Below, one piece after another: positions 17,595 to 25,181 of a stretch of 59,113 nt of DNA. The number at the start of each line of letters is the position of its first letter. Position 1 is the first letter of the stretch. Source of the stretch: Lentisphaerae bacterium GWF2_44_16 (GTDB lineage: Bacteria; Verrucomicrobiota; Lentisphaeria; Victivallales; GWF2-45-14). The notes beneath the pieces are model-generated. The model was given only the letters and a program-made list of their open reading frames with translations, was not told the origin of the DNA and made no database searches. The stretch covers positions 1 through 59,113 of the forward strand of contig MHBF01000005.1 of assembly GCA_001803225.1 (NCBI GenBank), given 5' to 3'. Made by a program: the position numbers and the translations under genes.

Positions 17595-17990
17595 ATGACA
17601 AAAAAAATCATCGAAACCTACCACAAGGTACAGGCGGAAACAGCAAGCCCGGCACAGAGAGTTGTAATGGTTTATGCCGGAATCGTAAAGAACCTTAAAC
17701 TTGCCATAAAAACCTTCAATGAGACAATCCCAAATAAGTTTGAGATAATCCACAATGCCGTCCAACTGTCTGAAAAACTGATACTTGAATTGCAATTGGC
17801 GCTGGACAAGGAAAATGGCGGGGAAATAGCGACAAACCTGGAGTCCCTTTACATATTCTGGAGACAACACCTTTCGGACGCCAACATAGAGAAGGACCCG
17901 GCAAAAATCAGAGAAGTATTGTCAATGGTCGAAGAATTGCACAAGAGCTGGACTGTAGCGGAAAGAAAAATGAGAATTAATGACAAGTGA
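17595..17990 (+). CDS. fliS: Flagellar secretion chaperone FliS
   Basis: The 131-residue product fits FliS, the chaperone that holds flagellin unfolded in the cytoplasm before export. It opens with the family pattern YHKVQAETASPAQRVVMVYAG (compare Y-x-x-x-x-x-x-A-S-P-x-x-L-x-x-x-L-Y-x-G), followed by four helices and the end typical of four-helix export chaperones. An ATG at 17589 is in frame but only three bases from GGGAG; the ATG at 17595 has better spacing. The gene starts right after the second Maf gene ends and overlaps the next gene. No flagellin gene is in the window, so the client must be encoded elsewhere. Confidence 0.82.
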   Translation: MTKKIIETYHKVQAETASPAQRVVMVYAGIVKNLKLAIKTFNETIPNKFEIIHNAVQLSEKLILELQLALDKENGGEIATNLESLYIFWRQHLSDANIEKDPAKIREVLSMVEELHKSWTVAERKMRINDK

Positions 17991-18342
17991 AATTGAAAAA
18001 ATAATTCTTGAATGGGACAAGTACGCCATTGAAGTTGAAGCGGCAATCAACGGGCGAGACTACAGCAAGTTCCGCAGGATGTTCATAAATGGCGACAAGT
18101 GTTTTAAAAAAATCAGGGCACTTATCGAAAAAGGAGAAAATCTGAAGGAGATAAAGGAGAAAGTTGAAAAAACTGTCTCCGACTGGACCAAAGTATCAGA
18201 AAAGATACCTGAATGGATCTCGGAAATGAAGCTGGAGTTCAAAAAGAGAAAAGAAACAGCTCAACGAGGTAAAAAACTCAGCGGCGCCTATAAGAAATTC
18301 ACTAAACACACAGGCACTAAGCTGAGAGTAAAAGCGAGATAG
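17980..18342 (+). CDS. Small basic helical protein, possible FliT-like chaperone
   Basis: The 120-residue product is helical and Lys-rich (KCFKKIRALIEKGENLKEIK), with a basic C-terminal tail ending KHTGTKLRVKAR. Its start overlaps the fliS stop by 11 bases, the classic fliS-fliT arrangement, and its size is that of FliT, the FliD export chaperone. Sequence similarity to FliT cannot be judged by eye, so the assignment rests on position, size and helical character. No membrane segment, signal peptide or Cys-based motif is seen apart from one Cys at residue 41. Confidence 0.65.
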   Translation: MTSEIEKIILEWDKYAIEVEAAINGRDYSKFRRMFINGDKCFKKIRALIEKGENLKEIKEKVEKTVSDWTKVSEKIPEWISEMKLEFKKRKETAQRGKKLSGAYKKFTKHTGTKLRVKAR

Positions 18343-18345
18343 GCT

Positions 18346-18645
18346 ATGGCAAAGAACAATAAAGAAAAAACAGATATGCCTGATGTCAATATAATATCAG
18401 GCATAGCTCTTGATCGGGAAAGCGTAAAGCTGAGGTCCCTGACAAGTAAAATAATACACAGCGGAGAAATAAATCCCGCCGCGTCCAAAATACAGATAAT
18501 AGGAGGAGACACCGATGACGCCAATCAGGAGTCGCCTCCATCAATAATCATCGAAAAGGAAAATGACCAAATATCAAAAATAATAGTAAAATGCCCTTGC
18601 GGCAGACATGCCGAGTTGCTTTGTGAATACGAGGAAAACACTTAA
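18346..18645 (+). CDS. Small protein with C-terminal CPCGRH motif
   Basis: This 99-residue protein is polar through its first 75 residues and ends in a short beta-like segment ISKIIVKCPCGRHAELLCEY. The Cys-x-Cys...His...Cys arrangement could bind zinc. It begins three bases after the previous gene and ends 16 bases before the lipoprotein start, so it belongs to the same operon. No family is recognised. Confidence 0.65.
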   Translation: MAKNNKEKTDMPDVNIISGIALDRESVKLRSLTSKIIHSGEINPAASKIQIIGGDTDDANQESPPSIIIEKENDQISKIIVKCPCGRHAELLCEYEENT

Positions 18646-18661
18646 AAATCAGGATGCGGAC

Positions 18662-19375
18662 ATGAAAAACACTGACAAAGAAAAAATTTACCGCGCTGTA
18701 GCTCTGAAATTCATACTGCTTTCCATCGTCTGCGTCATGCTTCAGGGCTGTAATTCCACAAAAATATATATAGAAGAAAAGGAATTGGCCAAAATAAGGA
18801 TGACCGAGCCTATACTCGTTATTCAGCCGTTAACGCCAAATCCCCGTCTTAACACAGTAGCCGCGTCTCTCGGTAAATATTACAGCATTGAAGTTCCGAA
18901 ACGCATGAAAGGAACTGTTCTTTATTCGTCCAATATCACATCTCTGAAAAACGCGCAGACATGGAATAACCTTATCAGAAATGGAACTGTCAATACCATG
19001 GAAGCCGCGGCAATAGGAAAAACCGTCGGCAGTGAATCAGTGCTGACATGTCAAATTCTGGAGCTCAATCAGTTCCCGCCTTTCAGAATAACTCTGGAAC
19101 TCCTTTGGATTGACACATCCACTGGAAATATTATAGGAAGGCTCTACCAAGACATAGATCTGGCAGACGCGGACACAAATTACAGGTTCAGCAATTTTGC
19201 CGGTCAGGGCCCGGCCAGGGAATTATATGAAACCTTTGCTTACAGCAAAGACTTATACCAGACAGCCTATCTTATGCCTCAGGAATTTTACAGGTTTTCC
19301 GCCGCATATTCGACAAAGGTGCTTTTCGGAGATGTAAGCGATACGCCATGGTGGATTTTCTGGCGCTCGATGTGA
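18662..19375 (+). CDS. Lipoprotein of the motility block
   Basis: The product (237 residues from 18662) begins with a basic stretch, a hydrophobic core (FILLSIVCVMLQ) and a lipobox LQGC with the acceptor Cys near residue 30, so it should be a membrane lipoprotein. The mature part has a mixed alpha/beta pattern; RMTEPILVIQPLTPNPRLNT followed later by TVGSESVLTCQILELNQFPP resembles periplasmic lipoproteins that report GNA1162- or FlgT-like folds, but no firm match is claimed. A longer start at 18608 is rejected because it would overlap the preceding gene and lacks the signal layout. A terminator follows directly, closing this transcript. Confidence 0.75.
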   Translation: MKNTDKEKIYRAVALKFILLSIVCVMLQGCNSTKIYIEEKELAKIRMTEPILVIQPLTPNPRLNTVAASLGKYYSIEVPKRMKGTVLYSSNITSLKNAQTWNNLIRNGTVNTMEAAAIGKTVGSESVLTCQILELNQFPPFRITLELLWIDTSTGNIIGRLYQDIDLADADTNYRFSNFAGQGPARELYETFAYSKDLYQTAYLMPQEFYRFSAAYSTKVLFGDVSDTPWWIFWRSM

Positions 19376-19393
19376 TATAAAATAAATAAAAAT

Positions 19394-19439
19394 AAAACTC
19401 CAAAAGGCCTTTAAAATGCCAGGAGCTTTTGTTTTTTTT
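19394..19439 (+). terminator. Intrinsic terminator after the lipoprotein gene
   Basis: AAAACTCC (19394-19401) pairs with GGAGcTTTT (19422-19430) with one bulged C, with an inner GGC/GCC pair, followed by a run of eight T at 19432-19439. It ends the operon that began at 6466 and separates it from flgM. Confidence 0.65.
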
Positions 19440-19450
19440 GAAAAACTCCC

Positions 19451-19477
19451 TAAATTATTCTTCCAAATATCCGAAAA
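19451..19477 (+). promoter_or_regulatory. Possible sigma-28 (FliA) promoter of flgM
   Basis: TAAA at 19451-19454 is followed by 15 bases and TCCGAAAA at 19470-19477, against the flagellar sigma-28 consensus TAAA-N15-GCCGATAA (all four -35 bases and six of eight -10 bases match). The predicted start near 19484 leaves a leader of about 37 bases before the flgM ATG. Confidence 0.5.
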
Positions 19478-19520
19478 TATTATCAGTTCCAGTTTATTTA
19501 ACCTGGAATTATTATTTAAA

Positions 19521-19790
19521 ATGAGTTCAAAGAAAAAAAATAAGACCGTTAATTTGTCCCTGAAGGAAGTCTCTTCAATACTTGAAAGTAAAAATATTCT
19601 TTTAAGGCCGGAGGATCTTTCAACAGGACTTTCTGCCGCCCTGCAGGAACTGAGCAGCCTTGATAACTCGTCAAAACTCAGGGAAGACGCTATCCGCAAT
19701 GGAAAAGCGATAATAAAAAACTGGGCGCCGCCGACAGATGAGCAGATTGACAAGATTTTCATCAAGATGCGGGATGAACTTCTCGCCTGA
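19521..19790 (+). CDS. flgM: FlgM-like anti-sigma-28 factor
   Basis: The 89-residue product has the layout of FlgM, which binds FliA until the hook is complete and is then exported: an unstructured polar N terminus (SSKKKNKTVNLSL) and a helical C-terminal half (KLREDAIRNGKAIIKNWAPP followed by IDKIFIKMRDELLA) resembling the FlgM sigma-binding helices with the family's x-G-x-Y/A-x-I-x-P pattern. The open frame extends back to an ATG at 19416, but that codon lies in the loop of a terminator, so 19521 is chosen; no clear Shine-Dalgarno precedes it. It lies between the early operon and the second sigma-54 promoter, behind a possible sigma-28 promoter. Confidence 0.65.
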   Translation: MSSKKKNKTVNLSLKEVSSILESKNILLRPEDLSTGLSAALQELSSLDNSSKLREDAIRNGKAIIKNWAPPTDEQIDKIFIKMRDELLA

Positions 19791-19804
19791 GACACCCATC
19801 AGGC
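19785..19804. terminator. Small hairpin spanning the flgM stop codon
   Basis: GCCTGA (19785-19790, containing the TGA stop) is perfectly complementary to TCAGGC (19799-19804) with an eight-base loop. There is no T run, so it may be a weak terminator or an mRNA 3-prime stabiliser. Confidence 0.35.
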
Positions 19805-19875
19805 TCATCCTCTATCGCTCTCATTGCCAACACATTAAGCATCATATCAATATTCTGCCATAAAAAATTCTTCTC

Positions 19876-19890
19876 TGGCACAGAACCTGC
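19876..19890 (+). promoter_or_regulatory. Sigma-54 promoter of the flgF-flgK operon
   Basis: TGGCACAGAACCTGC matches the sigma-54 consensus, with GG and GC separated by exactly 10 bases. The start point would be near 19902, 30 bases before flgF. Together with the promoter at 6466 it suggests that rod, ring and hook genes are activated by the FlrC-like regulator. Confidence 0.75.
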
Positions 19891-19931
19891 GAAAATCCTT
19901 TTAGAACAAAATACAGTAAAAGGGAAAAACT

Positions 19932-20699
19932 ATGAGCAGAGCTATATATACCGCATCATCGGGCATGGTTCTGGAATTGAAACGGCAGGAAGCAATAGCA
20001 AGAAACCTTGCGGCCGCGAACTTTCCGGGCTTCAAAAAGGAATTCATAGTTTCTGAGAACTTCAACAAAATCCTGGGAGACAAACTGAATAGCAATGGCA
20101 TGACCGGCACCGGAGGAGGCAATGTGAAAATTGATTTTACTCAGGGGCCCCTGCAGGAAACGGACAGAAGACTTGATTTTGCCATCCAGGGCAAAGGATT
20201 TTTTGAAGTAACCAGCAAAGACAACAAAACCCTTTACACACGAAACGGTGGGTTTTTTATAGCTAAAGACGGTAAACTTGTTACACCAGAAGGATATGCG
20301 GTAGCGGGCGAAACTGGAGAACTGCGTTTTGAATCAAGAGACAATGTCAGTCAGATACAGGTTACCGCGGATGGAATGGTACAGGTAAGACAGGGCAAAG
20401 AAACTGACTATAAGATGAAAAATCTGGGCAAACTGAAAATAGTTGACATAGAAGACAAAGACAAACTTGTGAGGGTAACGGCAAACTATTTTGCGGTATC
20501 GGACGATGACAAAAGACTCATGACGGTATGCAAAAATGAAGATTATCAGACCATAAACGGCTATCTCGAAATGTCAAATTCATCCCCTATGATGGATATG
20601 ACAGCCATGATACAAAGCCAAAGGGAGTTCGAAATGGGACAGAAACTTATCAAAATGCTGGATGACCGTCATCAGAAAGAACTCCAGAAACTTACATGA
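19932..20699 (+). CDS. flgF: Flagellar basal-body rod protein FlgF
   Basis: The 255-residue protein is a flagellar axial protein exported by the type III system. It starts with the rod-protein motif SRAIYTASSGMVLELKRQEA and IARNLAAANFPGFKK, has the FlgE/F/G core (LDFAIQGKGFFEV, LYTRNGGFFIAKDGKLVTPE, GYAVAG) and a C-terminal coiled region ending in MTAMIQSQREFEMGQKLIK. The characteristic ANNxAN box is altered to ARNLAAAN. It is shorter and more divergent than the next gene, which is FlgG, so FlgF is the natural call. It is first in the operon, and a ribosome site AAAAGGG precedes the ATG. Confidence 0.85.
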   Translation: MSRAIYTASSGMVLELKRQEAIARNLAAANFPGFKKEFIVSENFNKILGDKLNSNGMTGTGGGNVKIDFTQGPLQETDRRLDFAIQGKGFFEVTSKDNKTLYTRNGGFFIAKDGKLVTPEGYAVAGETGELRFESRDNVSQIQVTADGMVQVRQGKETDYKMKNLGKLKIVDIEDKDKLVRVTANYFAVSDDDKRLMTVCKNEDYQTINGYLEMSNSSPMMDMTAMIQSQREFEMGQKLIKMLDDRHQKELQKLT

Positions 20700-20733
20700 A
20701 ATTGAAATTTAAAAATAAATCAGGAGAAAGATT

Positions 20734-21513
20734 ATGAACAGAACATTATGGATCGCGGCGAGCGGAATGGAAGCGCAGCAGACCCGTGTTGACACAATAG
20801 CGAACAACATGGCTAACGTGAGCACAACAGCCTACAAAAAAGGTATAGCACAGTTTCAGGATATGCTCTATGAGACCTTTGCGAGACCGGGCTCACAGTC
20901 ATCAAACTCGTACCTGCCCGCCGGAATACAAATGGGTACAGGCGTAATGACCGCCACGGTATCGAAATATTTCGGACAGGGTTCTTTGGTCTCCTCAAGT
21001 TCAGACTTGGACCTCGCCATAGAAGGCGAAGGCTTTTTCCAGGTACAGATGACAGACGGCACCTCAACCTATACCAGGGCAGGAAACCTGCACATGGACG
21101 CTCAGGGCAAAGTCGTTACGGGAGAGGGTTATACTATAGTAGGCTTCCCCACATTGAACGCGAAAGCCACAAACATAACAATCACTACAGATGGTACTGT
21201 ATCCTATACCTATGACGGAGCAACCACGGAAGCAGGCAGAATACAGCTGGCACGCTTTCCGAACCCGGAAGGCCTCTCTTACGAAGGTTACAACCTCTAC
21301 AGTGCTACAGAAGGCAGCGGCAACGCTGAAACAGGATATCCCGGAGCGAGCAGTTTCGGGTATCTAGCTCAGCATTATCTTGAAAATTCCAACGTGGAAA
21401 TAGTAAAGGAAATGGTGGATATGATTGCCGCCCAGAGAGCTTATGAACTAAATTCAAAAAGCGTGAAAACCGCGGAAGAAATGCTGCGGACAGTAGTCAA
21501 TCTCAAAGTATAG
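20734..21513 (+). CDS. flgG: Flagellar distal rod protein FlgG
   Basis: The 259-residue protein has the near-invariant FlgG features: RTLWIAASGMEAQQTRVDTI, IANNMANVSTTAYKKG, FQDMLYE, LDLAIEGEGFFQV, TYTRAGNLHMDAQGKVVTGE and the C-terminal YLENSNVEIVKEMVDMIAAQ then RAYELNSKSVKTAEEML. Length matches the family (about 260). It builds the distal rod that passes through the P and L rings encoded by the next genes. CAGGAG stands seven bases before the ATG. Confidence 0.95.
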   Translation: MNRTLWIAASGMEAQQTRVDTIANNMANVSTTAYKKGIAQFQDMLYETFARPGSQSSNSYLPAGIQMGTGVMTATVSKYFGQGSLVSSSSDLDLAIEGEGFFQVQMTDGTSTYTRAGNLHMDAQGKVVTGEGYTIVGFPTLNAKATNITITTDGTVSYTYDGATTEAGRIQLARFPNPEGLSYEGYNLYSATEGSGNAETGYPGASSFGYLAQHYLENSNVEIVKEMVDMIAAQRAYELNSKSVKTAEEMLRTVVNLKV

Positions 21514-21525
21514 GAGTAAACAGCA

Positions 21526-22515
21526 ATGAACATCTATTCCATTAGTTTCAGAATGTCGCTTATAGCAACAGCACTGGCGCTGGCGCTGATTTGCGGGACA
21601 ATGCATTTCGCAAACGCTGATGACGGCAACAGAATACTTAATATTAAAGAATGTATCATTGCCAAGGACGATGTAATCAAACTTAAAGACTTTGTCTCAA
21701 ATACAGGCATTCTCAGCGAGGAAGAAAGGGAATATGAAATAACCGATTCCCCGAAAAGTTCTCAGACAGTCCTCTCAATCGTGGACCTGGCTTATCTCTT
21801 CCAACGCCATGAGTCACTGATGAACGCACGCTTGAGAGGCCCTAAAAATATTACACTCAAGAGGGTTAAGTCAACAGAATACCTGGAGAAGGCAAGAAGG
21901 GAAATTCTGGATTTCGTCAAATCAAACCCTCCCTGGAAAGACTGGGAAATAGATATGCTTCTGAATTCAAGCGATGAGCTTTCACTCTCAAGAGCAGGCG
22001 CTTTTGACAGCCTGGAAGTAAAAGCTTATGAAAACAAGGGAATGCTAGGCCCTGTAGCGCTTTCCGTCACTCTGCTGGATAACAAGAAAAAACAGGTTGA
22101 AAAACTGACAGTCAATCCGGTGATACTCAGGAAGGTCGATGTAATAGTTATGAATAACAACGTCAAAATCGGCGATAAGATTAAGAGAGAAGACCTTAAG
22201 AAAGTTCCGGTATGGGTCGGCGGCGACAAGAAAGACTATGTAATGGAAGAAAGCAAATGTGTTGGCTATGAACTTGCGAGAAACATTTCAAGCGGAGACA
22301 TGCTGCACTCGGGAGACATCCTGAGACCGGTTTGCGCCAAGAAAGGCGACATTATATGGATAGAGTGCAAGTCGGGGGCCCTTTCAGTAAGAATAGCGGC
22401 CACAGCTATGGAAAACGGAAGAGAAGGAGATTCGGTAAAAGTCATGAATAACAGTTCAAATAAAATATTTTCTGTAGAGCTTACGGGCGAAAAAGAAGGC
22501 GTACACAGAATATAG
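21526..22515 (+). CDS. flgA: P-ring assembly chaperone FlgA
   Basis: The 329-residue protein has a signal peptide (residues 1-31, ending CGTMHFANAD) and a C-terminal SAF-type domain (KVDVIVMNNNVKIGDKIKRE, ARNISSGDMLHSGDI, then VCAKKGDIIWIECKSGALSV), which is the mark of FlgA, the periplasmic chaperone for FlgI. It is longer than enterobacterial FlgA (about 220), the extra length being N-terminal to the SAF region. Its place directly before flgH and flgI supports the call. Confidence 0.85.
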   Translation: MNIYSISFRMSLIATALALALICGTMHFANADDGNRILNIKECIIAKDDVIKLKDFVSNTGILSEEEREYEITDSPKSSQTVLSIVDLAYLFQRHESLMNARLRGPKNITLKRVKSTEYLEKARREILDFVKSNPPWKDWEIDMLLNSSDELSLSRAGAFDSLEVKAYENKGMLGPVALSVTLLDNKKKQVEKLTVNPVILRKVDVIVMNNNVKIGDKIKREDLKKVPVWVGGDKKDYVMEESKCVGYELARNISSGDMLHSGDILRPVCAKKGDIIWIECKSGALSVRIAATAMENGREGDSVKVMNNSSNKIFSVELTGEKEGVHRI

Positions 22516-22531
22516 AAACAAAGGTGATATT

Positions 22532-23182
22532 ATGAAAAAGCTACTGCCGTTACTCGCTGCTTACGCTGTAAGTTTCAGCGCATATACAGACATTTCCCCT
22601 TCAGATAATGTAAAACTCGCTCTGAATATGTATTCAAATCAGCGGGCCAGGCAGGTAGGTGACCTTGTAACTGTGACGGTCGAAGAATCCAATTCTTCAA
22701 AGAAAACGGAAGACTTCGCCACAGCCAAAACGGCAAAAGCGGATGCCGACATGCCTTTCTTCGGATTTCAGATCCAAGACGCGACAAATATATTTCAGAG
22801 ATTCCGCAACTCCCTCATAACAGACGCTGAACAGAATATCCCGATAGCTGAATACAAAATCAACGCGTCATCAAGTTTTTCAGGCGACGGTTCGACAAAT
22901 TCTTTGGACCAGATAACTTCTGAATTCGCGTGCAGGGTCGTCGATGTCCTTGAAAACGGCATACTAGTCATACGCGGCGACCGTAAACTCCTATACAAAA
23001 ATGAAACTGTAAGTCTGGTGATTACAGGCTTGATCAGGTCGAGAGACATAGACAATTTAAATAAAATCAGCTCCAAAAGAGTCGCCGACGCCCATATTTA
23101 CTATGAAACAGGCGGAGAACTCAGCCGCGGCACACGCCCTGGCTACGTATGGAGAGTATTCCAGGTACTGAACCCGTTCTAA
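22532..23182 (+). CDS. flgH: Flagellar L-ring protein FlgH (no lipobox seen)
   Basis: The 216-residue product shows the FlgH core: RARQVGDLVTVTVEESNSSK, the central SSFSGDGSTNSLDQITSEFA, VVDVLENGILVIRGDRKL, LVITGLIRSRDIDNLNKISS and VADAHIYYETGGELSRGTRP. FlgH forms the outer-membrane L ring and in model bacteria is a lipoprotein. Here the signal peptide (MKKLLPLLAAYAVSFSAYTD) has no Cys, so it is predicted to be cleaved by signal peptidase I and not lipidated. The gene lies 16 bases after flgA and directly before flgI. Confidence 0.9.
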   Translation: MKKLLPLLAAYAVSFSAYTDISPSDNVKLALNMYSNQRARQVGDLVTVTVEESNSSKKTEDFATAKTAKADADMPFFGFQIQDATNIFQRFRNSLITDAEQNIPIAEYKINASSSFSGDGSTNSLDQITSEFACRVVDVLENGILVIRGDRKLLYKNETVSLVITGLIRSRDIDNLNKISSKRVADAHIYYETGGELSRGTRPGYVWRVFQVLNPF

Positions 23183-23201
23183 TATGAAAGGATATACGTA
23201 T

Positions 23202-24347
23202 ATGAACAAAAACATAATAGCGTTGACAGCTCTTCTGATACTCTGCGGACTTTCCGCGGAGCTCACAGGACAGAGCACCACAGTCCCTATAAAAGTCAGA
23301 GTTAAAGACGTCGCCCGCATCGCCGGTGACGACGAGACATATACACTGACAGGATACGGCGTAGTCGCCGGACTCAATAATACGGGCGACAGCGACAAAA
23401 ACCTTATACAGCGCACTATCAGTAACCTGATGCAGAACTTCAATATCATAGTCTCCGAAACCGACATCAAGGCGCAGAACAGCGCCGCGGTCATGGTTAC
23501 CGCCACAATACGCGGATCAAAAAGAAAAGGCGATCTTGTCGAAGCCAACGTTTCATCCATCGGCGACGCAAGGTCCCTACTCGGCGGCGTACTCCTTCTG
23601 ACACCGGTACTCGGGGCAGATGCCGAAACATGGGGCATAGCACAAGGCCCCATTACGACAGGAGGCTTCTCCTTCGGAACAGGACAGAATGCGGCAGGCG
23701 GCAATGAAGTTATTAAAAATCATCCGACTTCAGGGATGCTGACCAACGGTGTCAAACTTCTGAGAGATGTAGGAAGCACTTACAACTTAAGCGATGTGCT
23801 TATATATAATCTCAGGGAGCCGGATTTCACCTCCGCCGTAAACCTCGCAAATTCCATAAATAAAAAGTTCTTCGGCGTGGCCATAGCTCAGGACGATGCC
23901 ACCATAAAGGTAAGGGTCCCGAACGAATACAGAGAGGAAGACCGCGTAACGTCTTTCATAAGCGAAATCGAACAGCTTTACTTTGAAAGCGATTCCACGG
24001 CAAAAGTCGTATTCAATGAAAAAACAGGTACTATCGTAATGGGGGCCGAAGTCAGGGTTTCCAGCGCTGCCGTAAGCCATGGCAATCTCTTTGTAAGTAT
24101 AAAAAGCGTTCAGGGCGTAAGTCAGCCAAGCCCGTTCAGCACTCAGGGCACAACCCAGGTTATCAACGATACACAGACAACTGTCAAGGAAGAAAAAACA
24201 GCGGTATTCGAATTGCCGAATATTACTACTGTCGGAGAACTTGTCAGAGTTCTGAACGCTCTCGGTGTCACTTCGCGCGACATAATCGTAATATTCCACT
24301 GTCTCAGGTCGGCTGGCGCGCTTCATGCGGAACTTGAGTCCATATAA
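23202..24347 (+). CDS. flgI: Flagellar P-ring protein FlgI
   Basis: The 381-residue protein is a clear FlgI, the periplasmic P-ring subunit: signal peptide MNKNIIALTALLILCGLSAE, then VKVKDVARIAGDDE-like start, LTGYGVVAGLNNTGDSDK, NSAAVMVTATIRGSKRKGD, SSIGDARSLLGGVLLLTPVL and, near the end, RVLNALGVTSRDIIVIFHCL followed by RSAGALHAELE. An in-frame ATG at 23184 lacks a ribosome site; AAAGGA lies nine bases before the ATG at 23202. It belongs to the flgF-flgK transcript and works with FlgA. Confidence 0.93.
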   Translation: MNKNIIALTALLILCGLSAELTGQSTTVPIKVRVKDVARIAGDDETYTLTGYGVVAGLNNTGDSDKNLIQRTISNLMQNFNIIVSETDIKAQNSAAVMVTATIRGSKRKGDLVEANVSSIGDARSLLGGVLLLTPVLGADAETWGIAQGPITTGGFSFGTGQNAAGGNEVIKNHPTSGMLTNGVKLLRDVGSTYNLSDVLIYNLREPDFTSAVNLANSINKKFFGVAIAQDDATIKVRVPNEYREEDRVTSFISEIEQLYFESDSTAKVVFNEKTGTIVMGAEVRVSSAAVSHGNLFVSIKSVQGVSQPSPFSTQGTTQVINDTQTTVKEEKTAVFELPNITTVGELVRVLNALGVTSRDIIVIFHCLRSAGALHAELESI

Positions 24348-24369
24348 TCAATTAATCCGGAGACGTCTC

Positions 24370-24708
24370 ATGAGCATACTAACTTCAACGGCACAGATGG
24401 GCGCGGGCAGAGTGGATATGCGTGAAAGCGAAGACGTCATGGAAAAGAAAAAAGACATGGCGCTTAAAAAATCATGTCAGGACTTTGAAGGCGTTCTTAC
24501 TTCAATCATTATCAAGCAGGGCATGAAGTCCGCACAGGAAGCATCCTTCTCCACTGACACAGACGATGAGCGCGACAACGGAAGCAAGCAGTATATCGAA
24601 ATGGCCAATGAACAAATCGGATACCATATAGGAAGAAACGGAATGCTCGGTCTGGGCGAAAACCTCTACAATAGCCTGAAATCCAGAATGCAGGAGATTA
24701 AAAAATGA
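24370..24708 (+). CDS. flgJ: Rod-binding protein, FlgJ N-terminal domain only
   Basis: This 112-residue protein matches the rod-capping N-terminal half of FlgJ: KKSCQDFEGVLTSIIIKQGM, then MANEQIGYHIGRNGMLGLGE and YNSL at the end. The C-terminal peptidoglycan hydrolase found in enterobacterial FlgJ is absent, as is common in many phyla, so a separate wall hydrolase must act during rod assembly. The ATG at 24370 has CCGGAG eight bases upstream; a longer start at 24325 would overlap flgI. It overlaps the following gene by four bases. Confidence 0.85.
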   Translation: MSILTSTAQMGAGRVDMRESEDVMEKKKDMALKKSCQDFEGVLTSIIIKQGMKSAQEASFSTDTDDERDNGSKQYIEMANEQIGYHIGRNGMLGLGENLYNSLKSRMQEIKK

Positions 24709-25160
24709 TCCCCCGCAATAAGAAAATCCCCGCAAACGCCATTGAAAGCATTCCTGAAAAAATGCGGAAATGCATCTCCGAGCTTACGGAAAATTCAAAG
24801 CTTCTTCAACATTCTATCATCAAACGCGATGTCACCAACGTCTGGAAAATATTGTCCTTTCAACAGGAAAAAATGACCGAATTCGAACAGTACGGCTATA
24901 TATGGGAACAGATTTCCTCCGACCCCGCCATGAGCAGTAACGAAAATATCATAAAAAACAAAACTGTCCTCTCAGAAGAATTCAAGAACCTGCGCAAACT
25001 CAACAACAGCAACGCAACTCTGGTACAAAGCTTTCTCTCCGCCATCAGGAAAGCCATGAAAAAAACAACTCAGCACAATCCTTCACATAATCACGTATAT
25101 GGCAATACCGGTAAAATGAGACTTAAACAATCTTCACTGATGATAAACAGCATCGCTTAA
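24705..25160 (+). CDS. flgN: FlgN-like export chaperone
   Basis: The 151-residue helical protein has the pattern of FlgN, the chaperone for the hook-filament proteins FlgK and FlgL: a central helix with EEFKNLRKLNNSNATLVQSF (compare the N-x-x-L-V-x-x-x-L segment) and a tail HVYGNTGKMRLKQSSLMINS, like the family-typical Y-G-x-x-G end. It starts with ATGATC overlapping the flgJ stop and lies 21 bases before flgK, exactly where a FlgK chaperone is expected. Confidence 0.72.
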   Translation: MIPRNKKIPANAIESIPEKMRKCISELTENSKLLQHSIIKRDVTNVWKILSFQQEKMTEFEQYGYIWEQISSDPAMSSNENIIKNKTVLSEEFKNLRKLNNSNATLVQSFLSAIRKAMKKTTQHNPSHNHVYGNTGKMRLKQSSLMINSIA

Positions 25161-25181
25161 ATTCCATGCGGAGGAACTAAA

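Noticed and set aside
19416..19520. N-terminal extension of the FlgM-like protein from an ATG at 19416
   Set aside because: The codon lies in the loop of an intrinsic terminator and the extension is hydrophobic and unlike FlgM; the ATG at 19521 fits the family length.
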